Positions 9,712 to 18,768 of a stretch of DNA of 64,000 nt are shown here, in pieces (within the stretch, counting starts at the first letter, position 1; every line of letters starts with the position of its first letter). The stretch is from Klebsiella africana (GTDB lineage Bacteria; Pseudomonadota; Gammaproteobacteria; Enterobacterales; Enterobacteriaceae), in contig NZ_CP084874.1 in assembly GCF_020526085.1 (NCBI RefSeq), positions 2,542,001 to 2,606,000 of the forward strand, in the 5' to 3' direction. A model generated the notes under the pieces. That model saw only the letters and a list, made by a program, of their open reading frames with translations, was not told the origin of the DNA and did not search any database. Both the position numbers and the translations under genes were made by a program.

Positions 9712-9949
9712 ATGAGCAAGATGATGCATGACCAGCCTTCTGCTGCCGTACCTACTTCCCGGGACCGGCGCAATTTTCTGATCACCGGCGCCGGTCTGGC
9801 GTTGGCTGCAACCACTCTTGGCAGGAGCGGCGCCGTGATGGCGAAACCGGCTGGTCAGGACACGCCTAACCGATGCGGCGCTTGCCAAAATTCCATTGCA
9901 GGGCGGTCGCGCAGATCCGTTTACCGAAAGTCAGTTGGATAAAAGTTAA
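9712..9949 (+). pseudogene. Broken gene with Tat signal peptide
   Basis: The first 50 or so codons encode a clear twin-arginine signal (SRDRRNFLITGAGLALAATT, then an AKPAG cleavage region). After about position 9870 the frame degenerates, while the next frame reads sensibly as TDAALAKIPLQGG and RADPFTESQLDKS to a stop at 9947-9949. This pattern fits a single frameshift plus loss of the rest of the gene. The original product was a Tat-exported periplasmic protein. It lies directly after the aldo/keto reductase, so it may once have been the second gene of that operon. Family unknown. Confidence 0.6.
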
Positions 9950-10039
9950 TACCTACTGTCACAGGAGGGTACGGTTTTATGGCTTACGTATCCGTTAGGG
10001 AGATGCAGCCCGTACGTCGTTCGGGCTGCCGGATTATTG

Positions 10040-11071
10040 TCAGGCCAGGAGATTTGCCGGGTTATCAATACATAGTTTTTTAATTGACTTCTCATCGACC
10101 CCGCGGCTCGACAGGTATCCCAGGAAGATGTTAGGCACAAATCCCCATCCGTTCCCTCCGTTTTTAGCCCACATTTGTTTCAGGAAAACATCGTGACTTA
10201 ATACGAGCTGATCTCCATACCCTAGCTCAATGAGCTTGCTGACGGCATCGGCTGTCTCCTGTACCCCAGGAGCCACGCCTTCTTTCGGAAACGTAATGTC
10301 GAGCCCGATCATATCAAACTCCAGCCAGACACCCCTGTCGAGCATACGACGTTGATAATCAAGATCCTTTCCGGATGGATCTGAATGAGCCAGGGAAACT
10401 TTCTTCGGAGAGACACCCATTTCTCGCAGAACGATATCCAGAACGTCATCCCCAAGCCTTAGCCAACCAGGCATGTGGATATTGATTGAAACGTCAGGAT
10501 TGTCTTTCCAGGCAAGTGAGGCGGCTCGCAGGCCGTTTTTCTCCGCGTCAGTGAATTCCGGAGAAACCCCGATTTCGCCAATCATTCCTGCCCGAATATC
10601 TGTTCCATCAATTCCGATGTTCAACTCACGATCAATGTCCCTGGCAAGGGTCTCTACTTGTTGATGAAGTTTGTCTCCTTCAAATTTTTCAAGGTACGGG
10701 CCAGAGGAGGCGACAATATTGATGCCTGTACGGCGGGCGACTTCACGTAACGATATAGGGTCGCGGCCAATCGACGCAGAGCCTGTGGCGTCAACGATGG
10801 TTTTTCCGCCCAGCGCCATGAAGTTTTTTATCTCCTGAATGACATCTTCAATTTCCTTTTTACCCATGTTGTCAGCACAGCAATAAGGATCGTGTTTAAG
10901 CCCCCATTGCTTCTCAGCGCACACGTGGCAGCTGACAAGCTGCTCAGACCAGTTATAAAAGGGCTTATCAACCACAGAAGACAGGTCATTAAAAAGGTGT
11001 TCATGCGGTAAAGTTAAGCCCATGTCTTCTTTACGTATCGGGCCAGTAACGGTCTGAAGATAACCTTTCAT
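10040..11071 (-). CDS. Phosphotriesterase-family metal hydrolase
   Basis: 343 residues. The first metal motif HEH is at residues 23-25 (GLTLPHEHLFND); a Glu in MIGEIGVSPEFT stands where classical phosphotriesterase has its carboxylated Lys; further ligands are in INIHMPG, LAHSDPS and SHDVF. This is the php/lactonase branch of the amidohydrolase superfamily with a binuclear metal site. Likely reactions are hydrolysis of a sugar-phosphate lactone or ester. It is the last gene of a four-gene minus-strand operon, overlapping the transporter gene by one base, which suggests action on the imported compound. An extra Cys-rich stretch (CHVCAEKQ, DPYCCADN) in the N-terminal part is unusual and may bind metal. 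Confidence 0.82.
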   Translation of the reverse strand: MKGYLQTVTGPIRKEDMGLTLPHEHLFNDLSSVVDKPFYNWSEQLVSCHVCAEKQWGLKHDPYCCADNMGKKEIEDVIQEIKNFMALGGKTIVDATGSASIGRDPISLREVARRTGINIVASSGPYLEKFEGDKLHQQVETLARDIDRELNIGIDGTDIRAGMIGEIGVSPEFTDAEKNGLRAASLAWKDNPDVSINIHMPGWLRLGDDVLDIVLREMGVSPKKVSLAHSDPSGKDLDYQRRMLDRGVWLEFDMIGLDITFPKEGVAPGVQETADAVSKLIELGYGDQLVLSHDVFLKQMWAKNGGNGWGFVPNIFLGYLSSRGVDEKSIKKLCIDNPANLLA

Positions 11072-12036
11072 TATTGTGCCTCCGCCTTAGCCAGCTTTGC
11101 GCTCTTAAAATCAGGAATGGTGGTGACAATTGCTCCCACAAGAGCAAATACCGTACCGACCAGTGTGACAAAATAAACGGTGTTGCCCAGAGACGGAATC
11201 AGCACATCGATTAGCACTGAACCCAGTAGCTGTCCGGCAGTGGATGCCACGCCCAGCATCAATAATCCCAGTCCACGAACCAGGATCGCCATCAACCCTA
11301 TGGACATGAGACCCAGCGGGCCACCAAGGTACATCCACCATGTATCAGGTAACTGGAAGCTGACGTGCCCAAGTGAGATTCTAACGAGAAGGGCGATACC
11401 CAGGACGGTAAAACCGACGATGAAATTCCAGGTGATTGATACCAGCATCGATCCAGTAGCTTCCGCGACTTTCGCGTTACCTGCAGGTTGCCATCCTGCG
11501 AGTAAACCCGCCATAAAGGGCAGAATGGCCAGAAGGATGAATGAGGTGGAACGCCACTGAGGAGAAACCACAAATATCGTGGCGACAATGGCGAAAATGG
11601 CGCCGATAATTCTATAAGAGGTGAAATATTTTTTCTCACTGACACCAATACCAAATCGATCACACAGTAAACCAGAAAGAATGAGTGCCGAGATTAACGC
11701 TGTTTGAAAAGTTGCTACGCCGAGCGCACTGGCGGATGCACCTTCAGAAAAGACTACCATTGCCCCACACAGACCAGCAAACCAGTTCCATAGCGGTATT
11801 TTCCGCTGTGTTATCAGCGAAGGAATAGAGGCAAATTGTTGACGTGTCTCTTTTTTAGCCATAATTATAAAGAACATAACGACTAAACCACTGGCGAAAG
11901 AAATAACTGCGCAGGCATTTCCATCGTTGAGCCAGTGACCGAGTTCGCCATTAACAGCAGACTGCATTGGAGATAGTGTACCTGCAAGAATTGTTGCAAG
12001 CATCAGCAAAGGAACAGAATATTTGCTTTTTTTCAT
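11071..12036 (-). CDS. YdcZ (DUF606)-family inner-membrane transporter
   Basis: 321 residues with about ten hydrophobic segments. Two halves repeat the same layout, the first opening with LLMLATILAGTLSPMQSAVNGELG and the second with ILLAILPFMAGLLAGWQPAGNAKVA, as in the DMT-superfamily DUF606/YdcZ proteins. These are presumed small-molecule carriers of unknown substrate. A charged loop (KKETRQQFASIPSLITQRK) separates early helices. The gene sits between the GATase-like gene and the hydrolase gene and overlaps the latter by one base, so it is probably the importer or exporter of the operon's substrate. Confidence 0.8.
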   Translation of the reverse strand: MKKSKYSVPLLMLATILAGTLSPMQSAVNGELGHWLNDGNACAVISFASGLVVMFFIIMAKKETRQQFASIPSLITQRKIPLWNWFAGLCGAMVVFSEGASASALGVATFQTALISALILSGLLCDRFGIGVSEKKYFTSYRIIGAIFAIVATIFVVSPQWRSTSFILLAILPFMAGLLAGWQPAGNAKVAEATGSMLVSITWNFIVGFTVLGIALLVRISLGHVSFQLPDTWWMYLGGPLGLMSIGLMAILVRGLGLLMLGVASTAGQLLGSVLIDVLIPSLGNTVYFVTLVGTVFALVGAIVTTIPDFKSAKLAKAEAQ

Positions 12037-12102
12037 AAATCCATCCTGTATATTAATCAGTCAGGAATGGGTCCGAAGATTTAAACTTCTGACCCGTTAT
12101 TA

Positions 12103-12864
12103 TTAACTGCTGGCGATATAACGCAGAATGTTTAACCACATCGGGGTATAATATTTCCAGTTTAGAAACTCATGACTACCCCAGTGCGGTGAACAGTCAC
12201 TCATAAAACAGGCTGTCCTGCCTTTTTCATAACGTCCATAAACAAGGAGTGGGTCATTATTGATAGTTAATGCAATGGTTGCGTTTTCTTTTGCCACTGC
12301 TTTGTTATAGCCCAGAAACATGGGCCAGTCGGAGAAACCTAAGACTGTTTCATGCTCATGCTCAACCGGAGAGGCATACACACCAGCGGGTTTTTCGATA
12401 CGATCATCGCCATCTGGCATAATTACCGGAAGAACTTCAGCTAATACAGTATTTTTATAATTAGCTTTGGCTTCAATCCCCATAAACGAAAGGTATCCAC
12501 CTATCATTAATAATCCTCCGCCATTTTTGACATATTCTTTTATCATGGCCAGCGCGTCAGGTTTGATTCTGGAATGATAAAAAGTATCATTTTGCAGAAG
12601 GAACGTGTTACTGCCGATGTCGCTAATGACGATGGCATCATATTGCTCCAGTTCTGCCTGCTCTTGCGGAAAAGAAATCTGTACCTGATGAGCTGGCATA
12701 TAAGTAACGGAGACGTTATTTTGGCGTAAGTTTTCCAGTAAAAATTTAGCGCCTTCTTCATATTTACTTGATGTAAAACTGTCGTATCCTTTTGAGTGAA
12801 TCATATGGATATGCCATGATTCACCGATAAAAAGGATTTTTAAGGAGGAAGTATCAGCGTTCAT
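12103..12864 (-). CDS. Glutamine-amidotransferase-like protein (PF07090-type)
   Basis: 253 residues with a class-I GATase-like Rossmann fold: strand LKILFIGESW, then YDAIVISDIGSN, and the turn VKNGGGLLMIGGYLSFMG where active amidotransferases carry a Cys; here the position reads Gly-Tyr, so true amidotransferase chemistry is unlikely. The C-terminal part includes a glycine/charged region (YGRYEKGRTACFMSDCSP) also seen in this group of putative cytoplasmic proteins. Function unknown. It lies between the regulator-kinase fusion and the transporter of a four-gene operon, which suggests a role in handling the same substrate. Confidence 0.75.
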   Translation of the reverse strand: MNADTSSLKILFIGESWHIHMIHSKGYDSFTSSKYEEGAKFLLENLRQNNVSVTYMPAHQVQISFPQEQAELEQYDAIVISDIGSNTFLLQNDTFYHSRIKPDALAMIKEYVKNGGGLLMIGGYLSFMGIEAKANYKNTVLAEVLPVIMPDGDDRIEKPAGVYASPVEHEHETVLGFSDWPMFLGYNKAVAKENATIALTINNDPLLVYGRYEKGRTACFMSDCSPHWGSHEFLNWKYYTPMWLNILRYIASS

Positions 12865-12886
12865 AATCGATTCCTTTTCTGCTTGT

Positions 12887-14095
12887 TTAAGAAATTATCT
12901 GCCGGTACTGCGTTGTTTTTATTCTATGCAGTACTGCCTGGTTATCAGGCATATCCGAGGCATTAGCAGTTTCAACGGCCAGTGATGAAAATGCGGTAGC
13001 GTAGATTAATGCATTCGCCAGAGAGCAGCCTCTTGCAAGCTCTGATGCAAGAGCTCCATTGAATGCATCACCGGCGCCAGCTGTGTTCTTTACCACAGCA
13101 GGAAAAGCCGGAGACACAATGAACCTTTTTCCGTCATAGGCCACGGAACCCTTTTTGCCAAGAGTAATAACGACATTTTTAACTCCTTTTTTATTAATTG
13201 CTCTTGCTGCTTCCATTGCCGATTTATCATCAATTACAGAAATGCCTGTGAGTAAACCCGCTTCAGTTTCATTGGGAGTCAGGTAGTCAAGGTCATCAAG
13301 AAAATAATTAATGCATGAATCATAAGGTGCCGGATTTATAATGACAGGTATGTTATTTTTCTTTGCTAATTCAACAGCTCTGGCTAATGCCTCTGGATTA
13401 GTCTCGAGCTGTAATAGCAAAATGTTTGATTCAGCTATAGCGTCTTGCTGAAGGGAAACCTCATCATCTGAAAATGTCATGTTGGCCCCAGGGAAAATAG
13501 CTATTATGTTTTCGCCTGTAGTCTCATCGACAAGAATGGAGGCGGTGCCGGTCTGAACCTCTTCTGATTTATAAATGACAGGTTTTTTAATGACTGATGC
13601 ATTTATAAACGAACTAGCATACTCACTAAAATGATCGGAGCCTATTTTAGTGATAAAGGTTACATTAGCATCTGCATAGCTAGCTGCAAGCGCCTGGTTA
13701 CACCCTTTCCCTCCCGGAGAGAAGATTAATTTACCAGAAAGTAATGATTCACCTGTATCTGGAAGCCTGGGAAGATAATTGATAATATCAACATTAAATG
13801 AACCCAAAACACAAACGTTATTTATCATGACAGGAGGGCCCTTTGTTATTGTGTCCAGTGAATCAACTGATTCAAGGACATGTATGATTTCGTTTTTGGT
13901 GACGCTATCAAGAGAACTAATATCGATATAAGCACCACCATGACAGCGATTTAATAATCCTCTCTGGGAAAGCTCATTCAGATCTGCACGAATTGTTTCT
14001 TTCGTCACTTTTAAGTGTTCAGAAAGGGCACTAACACGAACAAATCCTGCTGAGCTGATCAGCTTAATTATTTTATGATGGCGTTCTGTTTTCAT
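12887..14095 (-). CDS. DeoR-type HTH fused to PfkB sugar kinase
   Basis: 402 residues. Residues 1-60 are a DeoR-type winged HTH (KIIKLISSAGFVRVSAL, VTKETIRADLNELSQRGLL, CHGGAY). After a linker, residues 92-390 form a ribokinase/PfkB domain: GSFNVDIINYLPRLPDTGES, SPGGKGCNQALAAS, and the catalytic anion hole NTAGAGDAFNGALAS. Such a fusion can link transcription of its operon directly to sugar binding or phosphorylation. It is the first gene of a minus-strand operon with a GATase-like protein, a YdcZ-type carrier and a phosphotriesterase-family hydrolase. The kinase residues look intact, so activity is likely; the sugar is unknown. The gene is AT-richer than the pgt and trp neighbours, suggesting acquisition. 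Confidence 0.85.
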   Translation of the reverse strand: MKTERHHKIIKLISSAGFVRVSALSEHLKVTKETIRADLNELSQRGLLNRCHGGAYIDISSLDSVTKNEIIHVLESVDSLDTITKGPPVMINNVCVLGSFNVDIINYLPRLPDTGESLLSGKLIFSPGGKGCNQALAASYADANVTFITKIGSDHFSEYASSFINASVIKKPVIYKSEEVQTGTASILVDETTGENIIAIFPGANMTFSDDEVSLQQDAIAESNILLLQLETNPEALARAVELAKKNNIPVIINPAPYDSCINYFLDDLDYLTPNETEAGLLTGISVIDDKSAMEAARAINKKGVKNVVITLGKKGSVAYDGKRFIVSPAFPAVVKNTAGAGDAFNGALASELARGCSLANALIYATAFSSLAVETANASDMPDNQAVLHRIKTTQYRQIIS

Positions 14096-14151
14096 ACGTC
14101 ACCTCACTGAGATCAAATATAATGCACCTGTTATTTAGGGTTGTGATAGTA

Positions 14152-14171
14152 TTCGTAAATTTGTTCGTAAA
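14152..14171. promoter_or_regulatory. Direct repeat upstream of the DeoR-PfkB operon
   Basis: TTCGTAAA occurs at 14152-14159 and again at 14164-14171, a 12-base period, about 60 bases upstream of the operon's first start codon. This is a plausible operator for the fused DeoR-type regulator. Position-based inference only. The rest of the 395-base gap (14096-14490) is AT-rich and shows no gene. Confidence 0.35.
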
Positions 14172-14490
14172 ACCAAAAAAAAGCAAAAAAAAGTAAAGGT
14201 TATTCACCTTATCTTGGTGGTTATAGAAATCTTGACTTGATTTGTTAGTTACGGCGGGTTGGCTGGCGTATATTGTTGCAATTGTGAAAATAAACAGATG
14301 GCGTTGTTAGAGATTGCCCCAGGTTTTAGCAACGCTTAGCAATCGCGGTATGTTTTGCTCTCTGGCAGTGGTATTTCAGCGAAGGGCTCATAAGCAATCA
14401 TAGATTGAAATTTTCAGGTAGAGCGTGAAACATATTCAAATGCTAATCATCATTATTCTCTAGTCATCCGGAACGCAGCATAACGATATT

Positions 14491-15309
14491 TTAAAATGTC
14501 AGTGCCATCTCAAACTGGCCTAACGGTTCAGCCTGATAACCCGCTGCAGTAAATAATGGCGCCAGCGTTTCTGGGACCGCGGCTGATGTACCTATGCCAG
14601 GCCATCTGGCATTGATTTTCTTCAACATTGTTTTAGCCCGCCCCTGGTAACGATACGCCGGTTCCACAAACAGACCGCGGAGCTGAGGTTGTCCCATGCA
14701 CTCAGCGACAGCACACCATGCATGTTCGTTATCCCTGAGGATATGGCAGGGAATGGTGAGGAGCGGCAGGGGACTGGCCAGCCAGGGAAGATCATCTTCT
14801 GATGCAGACGAGACGGTACGCAGGAAATCATCTGTAGTCATGTACTCCATATCCCCCGAACTTTTTTCAGGGTGGGATTGTGGATTTCCCCGGTATTTGC
14901 GCAGGTGTCGGCGAACCTGAAAGCCGAGTGCGTGATAGAGAGCGACGGCGCGGGTGTTTTCGCGCAACACTTCCAGCCTCACGCTGGATAATTTTTTATT
15001 TTTTAAAGAGATAAACAGAGGAGTAAGCATCTGTTTTGCCAGTCCCTGGCTCCGGTACTCGGGCAGCACACCAAATGCGGCCAGACGCGCTTTGTCCATT
15101 CTGCGGGTTACGATGGCTATTGCCGCCGGATTACCATTGACCAGCCAGACACACGAGTCTTCAAGGCTGAGTCCTTCGGAGATGAAACGTGAGGCAAACA
15201 TGTCCGATGGCAACGCAAACGGGGTCGATGATTCATTAAAGCTGTCTGCAAGAATACGGCACAGTTCCGCCATGCTGTATTCAAGGGCTGATACCGGAAT
15301 AACGGTCAT
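14491..15309 (-). CDS. Double GNAT-domain acetyltransferase
   Basis: 272 residues. The first GNAT domain spans about 1-140, with the acetyl-CoA loop LAAFGVLPEYRSQGLAKQML and the following ENTRAVALYHALGFQVRR. A shorter second domain follows at about 170-272, with LRGLFVEPAYRYQGRAKTML. It should transfer an acetyl group from acetyl-CoA to an amine, substrate unknown. It is 47 bases downstream of a VOC-family gene on the same strand; the two may be co-transcribed, a pairing common in small detoxification operons. Confidence 0.82.
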   Translation of the reverse strand: MTVIPVSALEYSMAELCRILADSFNESSTPFALPSDMFASRFISEGLSLEDSCVWLVNGNPAAIAIVTRRMDKARLAAFGVLPEYRSQGLAKQMLTPLFISLKNKKLSSVRLEVLRENTRAVALYHALGFQVRRHLRKYRGNPQSHPEKSSGDMEYMTTDDFLRTVSSASEDDLPWLASPLPLLTIPCHILRDNEHAWCAVAECMGQPQLRGLFVEPAYRYQGRAKTMLKKINARWPGIGTSAAVPETLAPLFTAAGYQAEPLGQFEMALTF

Positions 15310-15356
15310 AGATAAAGCTCTCCATTGCGGTTCCCGGGAGTGACAGGGGTGTTTTC

Positions 15357-15791
15357 TCAGACAGTGAAGCTGATTTCTACAGAGCGGGCGCTGCGGTCGC
15401 CTTCACCATGGTAAACAGCCTCAATGTTGTTACCGTCCGGATCCAGAACAAAAGCGGCATAGTATCCGGGATGGTAGGTTCGTTCGGCAGGTGCGCCGTT
15501 ATCACGTCCGCCATGATTGAGGGCTGCGCGGTAAAACGCGTCTACCGATTCACGATCTGTGGCCTGAAAGGCCAGATGGTGCCGTCCTGTAGGCACCCCT
15601 CCAGATCCGGAACTTTTTACCGACGAAATGACCAGTTCGTCAGCCCAGATATATTCGTCATCGGTGATAACCACGGGGATCTTAAGTTCCGCCAGCACAG
15701 CAGTGTAAAACGCTTTGCTGGCGTCAAAGTTGTTTACCACGAGCTGGATATGGTCGATAAGTCTGCCACGATGTAGCGTAAATTTTTCCAT
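15357..15791 (-). CDS. VOC-family (glyoxalase/dioxygenase-like) protein
   Basis: 144 residues. One VOC module pair is visible: IDHIQLVVNNFDASKAFYTAVL at the start (metal His in DHIQL) and PTGRHHLAFQATDRESVDAFY in the second half, ending with YYAAFVLDPDGNNIEAVYHG (metal Glu). Members isomerise, hydrolyse or sequester small reactive compounds; the exact substrate is not predictable. GGAAAT precedes the ATG. It is upstream of the GNAT gene on the minus strand and probably shares its transcript. Confidence 0.85.
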   Translation of the reverse strand: MEKFTLHRGRLIDHIQLVVNNFDASKAFYTAVLAELKIPVVITDDEYIWADELVISSVKSSGSGGVPTGRHHLAFQATDRESVDAFYRAALNHGGRDNGAPAERTYHPGYYAAFVLDPDGNNIEAVYHGEGDRSARSVEISFTV

Positions 15792-15970
15792 GGTTCATTT
15801 CCTTATTCAGATTCTGTCAGTCAGGTTGACACCTGCGAAATTCAACAGACGCACAACTCCAGGTAATGCTTGTGTTGTTGAAAAATAATACATTAAGTTT
15901 TGTGCGTTGTAGCCGCCTGGTATCAGAAAATCATTCCCGATTTGGTCTTTGAACAGAAACTGCTATTGCG

Positions 15971-16120
15971 CTATTCGCTTATGATCAGGCTCTCAATGAC
16001 CAGTTGTAAAAAAAAGAGCAGGGATGAGATGAGAGCAAGCCATTTTACGGGGCGCAGTTTACGTTCAGGTATAGAGAGGGTGTGGAGTATGGCATGACGT
16101 TTTATTTTATTTAGTGGCAT
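15971..16120 (-). CDS. 49-residue putative inner-membrane small protein
   Basis: A short open frame on the minus strand starts at ATG 16118-16120 and stops at TAG 15971-15973. AGGAGG lies four bases before the ATG. The product begins MPLNKIKRHAILHTLSIPER, has a basic N-terminal half (RKLRPVK) and then one transmembrane helix, WLALISSLLFFLQLVIESLI, ending ISE. Positive-inside charge, single helix and an excellent ribosome site argue that it is real. It does not match a small protein I can name. Directly upstream lies a hairpin followed by TCTTTTT (16132-16156), so expression may be controlled by attenuation. Confidence 0.6.
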   Translation of the reverse strand: MPLNKIKRHAILHTLSIPERKLRPVKWLALISSLLFFLQLVIESLIISE

Positions 16121-16131
16121 GCAGCCTCCTG

Positions 16132-16156
16132 AAAAAGAGCCGCCTGCACCGGCGGC
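16132..16156 (-). terminator. Terminator-like hairpin in the leader of the small membrane protein gene
   Basis: On the minus strand GCCGCC-GGTGCA-GGCGGC is followed at once by TCTTTTT and then by the AGGAGG ribosome site of the 49-codon gene. A terminator placed just before a ribosome site is the layout of an attenuator. A short frame ending at 16175 (MIVMLAPGQLTLLIRALFVE, ATG at 16235-16237, weak ribosome site) lies just upstream and could be a leader peptide. Confidence 0.5.
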
Positions 16157-16159
16157 TAA

Positions 16160-16724
16160 GCAATGAAAAAAGAATCATTCCACAAACAAGGCACGTATGA
16201 GCAAGGTTAGTTGCCCTGGAGCTAACATAACGATCATGCCGGTAAGAACCAGCCACGAATGGCTAAACGTTTATCAGCCGGGTTGACAGTGTCCTCATGG
16301 AGATCTGTTCGTTTGTTAGCCAGGACAGGTTAACGGATAAAATAAGTATATCCACATTAAATAAAAGGGTCGTTTAGCATTTGTTTAGATAATGCCGCTC
16401 AAATAATACGCACTCAAATAATAAACGTGGCATAACTATCCAGACCTGCTAATTAATATGTGCTCTCGAGAACGGGAGAGATAATTACTTCTCAGGCGCC
16501 ATCAATGCAATTATATTACGGGTTTAAATAACTTGATTAAACGGTATTGTATTCGCAGGTTATCATTTAACGAATGACGGCGATTTTTTTAAGCCATGGC
16601 GATAGCTATTTATTGTTTGAGAGTAAAAAGCAGTCTGGTCGCCGGATGTTAGCGGGCTAGATGGATAAGTTCAGGCAGCACAGATATGCTCTGAAATAAG
16701 AATGCCTGGCATCTGTCCTCATAA
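16160..16724. other. Gene-poor intergenic stretch
   Basis: About 560 bases without a convincing protein gene apart from the possible 20-codon leader noted at 16175-16237 on the minus strand. The sequence is AT-rich with several short repeats of CAAATAATA type near 16400-16430. It may carry the promoter for the small membrane-protein gene. Confidence 0.5.
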
Positions 16725-16752
16725 GAGATTGCCTGTCGATACAGGCAATCTC
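16725..16752 (-). terminator. Terminator hairpin after trpA
   Basis: Perfect 11-base inverted repeat GAGATTGCCTG / CAGGCAATCTC with a six-base loop, six bases beyond the trpA stop codon. The following T-run on the minus strand is weak (CTTAT), so termination may be partial or the hairpin may stabilise the 3' end. Confidence 0.65.
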
Positions 16753-16758
16753 ATAGCA

Positions 16759-17568
16759 TTACACCCGACGCGTTGCCGCCTTCATGCTTATCACAAACGC
16801 CCTCAGCTCATTCAGCATTGCAACATCATCCTCACGATGTTTCTCAATGATTTTGACGATGGCAGAACCTGAAATGGCGCCTATTGCACCAGCCTGAATA
16901 GCATCCGCAACCTGATCGGGAGTGGAAATACCAAATCCCTGAAGTGCAGGAGGGGCCTGAAGATTTGCCAGTGTTTCAACCAAATGTTGCAGCGGCTTTG
17001 ATGCTCCCTGTTCGGTCCCCGTGACCCCTGCGCGGGACAGCAGATAGGTATAGCCCTCACCGTGACGGGCTATCTCCATAAGCAATTTATTTTCCGCATT
17101 CGGAGGGCAGATAAAAATGGGCGCAATATGATAACGCCTTGCTGCCTGACGGAACGGCTGGGATTCTTCGAAGGGGACATCCGCTACCAGCACCGAATCT
17201 ATCCCGACCCGCGCGCATTCGGCGTAAAATGCATCAATGCCTCGGTTGAATACAAGGTTGGCATATACCAGCAGGCCAATGGGAATGTTCGGGTGTTTTT
17301 GTCGAACATTGGCCAGCATCTCAAAGCACAGCGTTGGTGTGACGTTTGCGGCGAAGGCTCGTAGTGCGGCAGTCTGAATGGTCGGGCCATCTGCCAGCGG
17401 ATCCGAAAACGGGATCCCCAGTTCCAGCGCGTCTGCGCCTGCTGCGATCAGGGTATCAATAATTCGCAGCGACTGTACCGGGCCTGGATCGCCAGTCATC
17501 ACGAAAGGAACAAAAGCACCTTCTCTGCGGGCTTTTAGCGCAGTAAACCTATTTTTATAGCGTTCCAT
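16759..17568 (-). CDS. trpA: Tryptophan synthase alpha chain
   Basis: 269 residues, one more than E. coli TrpA. Catalytic Glu49 ([11 protein letters not shown]) and Asp60 (LADGPTIQ) are in their standard positions, as are the flexible loop region ([11 protein letters not shown]) and phosphate-binding [12 protein letters not shown]. It cleaves indole-3-glycerol phosphate to indole and glyceraldehyde 3-phosphate, channelling indole to TrpB. It is clearly more diverged from E. coli TrpA than TrpB is from its counterpart. It overlaps trpB by one base. Because trpE, trpD and trpC are absent here, this is probably an extra copy beside a normal trp operon elsewhere in the genome. Confidence 0.95.
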   Translation of the reverse strand: MERYKNRFTALKARREGAFVPFVMTGDPGPVQSLRIIDTLIAAGADALELGIPFSDPLADGPTIQTAALRAFAANVTPTLCFEMLANVRQKHPNIPIGLLVYANLVFNRGIDAFYAECARVGIDSVLVADVPFEESQPFRQAARRYHIAPIFICPPNAENKLLMEIARHGEGYTYLLSRAGVTGTEQGASKPLQHLVETLANLQAPPALQGFGISTPDQVADAIQAGAIGAISGSAIVKIIEKHREDDVAMLNELRAFVISMKAATRRV

Positions 17569-18761
17569 CAGATTTCTCCTCGTGCCTGCAGAATGTCGTG
17601 TACGGTAAAAATGTCCTTATCCCCTCGACCAGAAAGGTTAACCACCAGCAACTGCTCCCTGTCGGGATGTTCACGCATCATTCTCAGGGCATGCGCCAGC
17701 GCATGAGAGGACTCCAGGGCGGGAATGATGCCTTCTTCGCGGCTGAGGGTTTTAAAGGCGTCCAGCGCTTCATCATCGGTCGCGGAGACATAGTCGGCAC
17801 GTCCGATGCTGTTCAGGTACGCATGCTGTGGCCCAACAGAGGGGAAGTCCAGGCCGGCGGAAATGGAACAGGACTCAATGATCTGCCCCTCATCGGTCTG
17901 CATCATCGGCGATTTCATACCGAAATAGATGCCCGTGCGACCGTGCTTGAGTGGTGCGCCATGCTCGCCGGTTGCAATGCCGTGACCAGCGGGCTCCACG
18001 CCGATCAGACCGACACGTGGTTCATCAATAAAATCGGCAAACATTCCAATCGCGTTGGATCCCCCGCCCACGCAGGCGATAACCGCATCCGGCAGACGGC
18101 CTTCTCTTTCCAGAATCTGCTCCCGGGTCTCTTCTCCAATCATGCGCTGGAATTCACGAACAAGGGTCGGGAAGGGATGTGGACCCGCGGCTGTCCCGAG
18201 CATGAAATGCGCCTTTTCATAGCTACCGGACCAGTCGCGAAGCGCCTCGTTGGAGGCATCTTTCAGGGTCGCGGAACCGCTGTGTACCGGGATCACCTCC
18301 GCCCCCATCAGGCGCATCCTGAAGACGTTCGGCGACTGACGCTCGATATCCTTTGCGCCCATATAAATGCGGCATTTCAGGCCAAGCAGTGCGCTGGCGA
18401 GCGCCGAGGCGACGCCGTGCTGCCCGGCCCCGGTTTCGGCAATGATTTCAGTTTTCCCCATGCGCTTTGCCAGCAGCGCCTGCCCCAGAACCTGGTTGGT
18501 TTTGTGCGCCCCGCCGTGGAGCAGATCTTCACGTTTGAGGTATAAGGTGGTACGGGTTCCTCTGGTGAGGTTGCGACACAGGGTTAACGCTGTTGGACGC
18601 CCGGCATAGTTTTTCAGCAGCCCGGTAAATTCGGTATGAAATGCCGGATCTTTCTGTGCGTTAACAAAGGCCTCTTCCAGTTGAAGCAGGGCGGGCATAA
18701 GGATTTGCGGGACGTACATTCCGCCGTATTCGCCGAAGCGTGGATTAAGTAGGGTGCTCAT
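17568..18761 (-). CDS. trpB: Tryptophan synthase beta chain
   Basis: 397 residues, the exact E. coli length. The PLP lysine is Lys87 in [12 protein letters not shown]; the glycine-rich phosphate loop [11 protein letters not shown] and the catalytic Glu in [10 protein letters not shown] are intact. It condenses indole with serine to tryptophan. TAAGGAGC precedes the ATG, and the stop overlaps trpA. Upstream, instead of trpEDC, there is a complete trp promoter, operator, leader and attenuator, separated by about 150 bases that resemble the 3' end of trpC. So this pair is wired for tryptophan repression although it can only use indole or indoleglycerol phosphate. Confidence 0.96.
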   Translation of the reverse strand: MSTLLNPRFGEYGGMYVPQILMPALLQLEEAFVNAQKDPAFHTEFTGLLKNYAGRPTALTLCRNLTRGTRTTLYLKREDLLHGGAHKTNQVLGQALLAKRMGKTEIIAETGAGQHGVASALASALLGLKCRIYMGAKDIERQSPNVFRMRLMGAEVIPVHSGSATLKDASNEALRDWSGSYEKAHFMLGTAAGPHPFPTLVREFQRMIGEETREQILEREGRLPDAVIACVGGGSNAIGMFADFIDEPRVGLIGVEPAGHGIATGEHGAPLKHGRTGIYFGMKSPMMQTDEGQIIESCSISAGLDFPSVGPQHAYLNSIGRADYVSATDDEALDAFKTLSREEGIIPALESSHALAHALRMMREHPDREQLLVVNLSGRGDKDIFTVHDILQARGEI

Positions 18762-18768
18762 TATTGCT

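Noticed and set aside
15900..16097. 65-codon plus-strand frame opposite the small membrane protein
   Set aside because: No ribosome site, no hydrophobic or domain pattern, and the minus-strand frame in the same place has far better signals.
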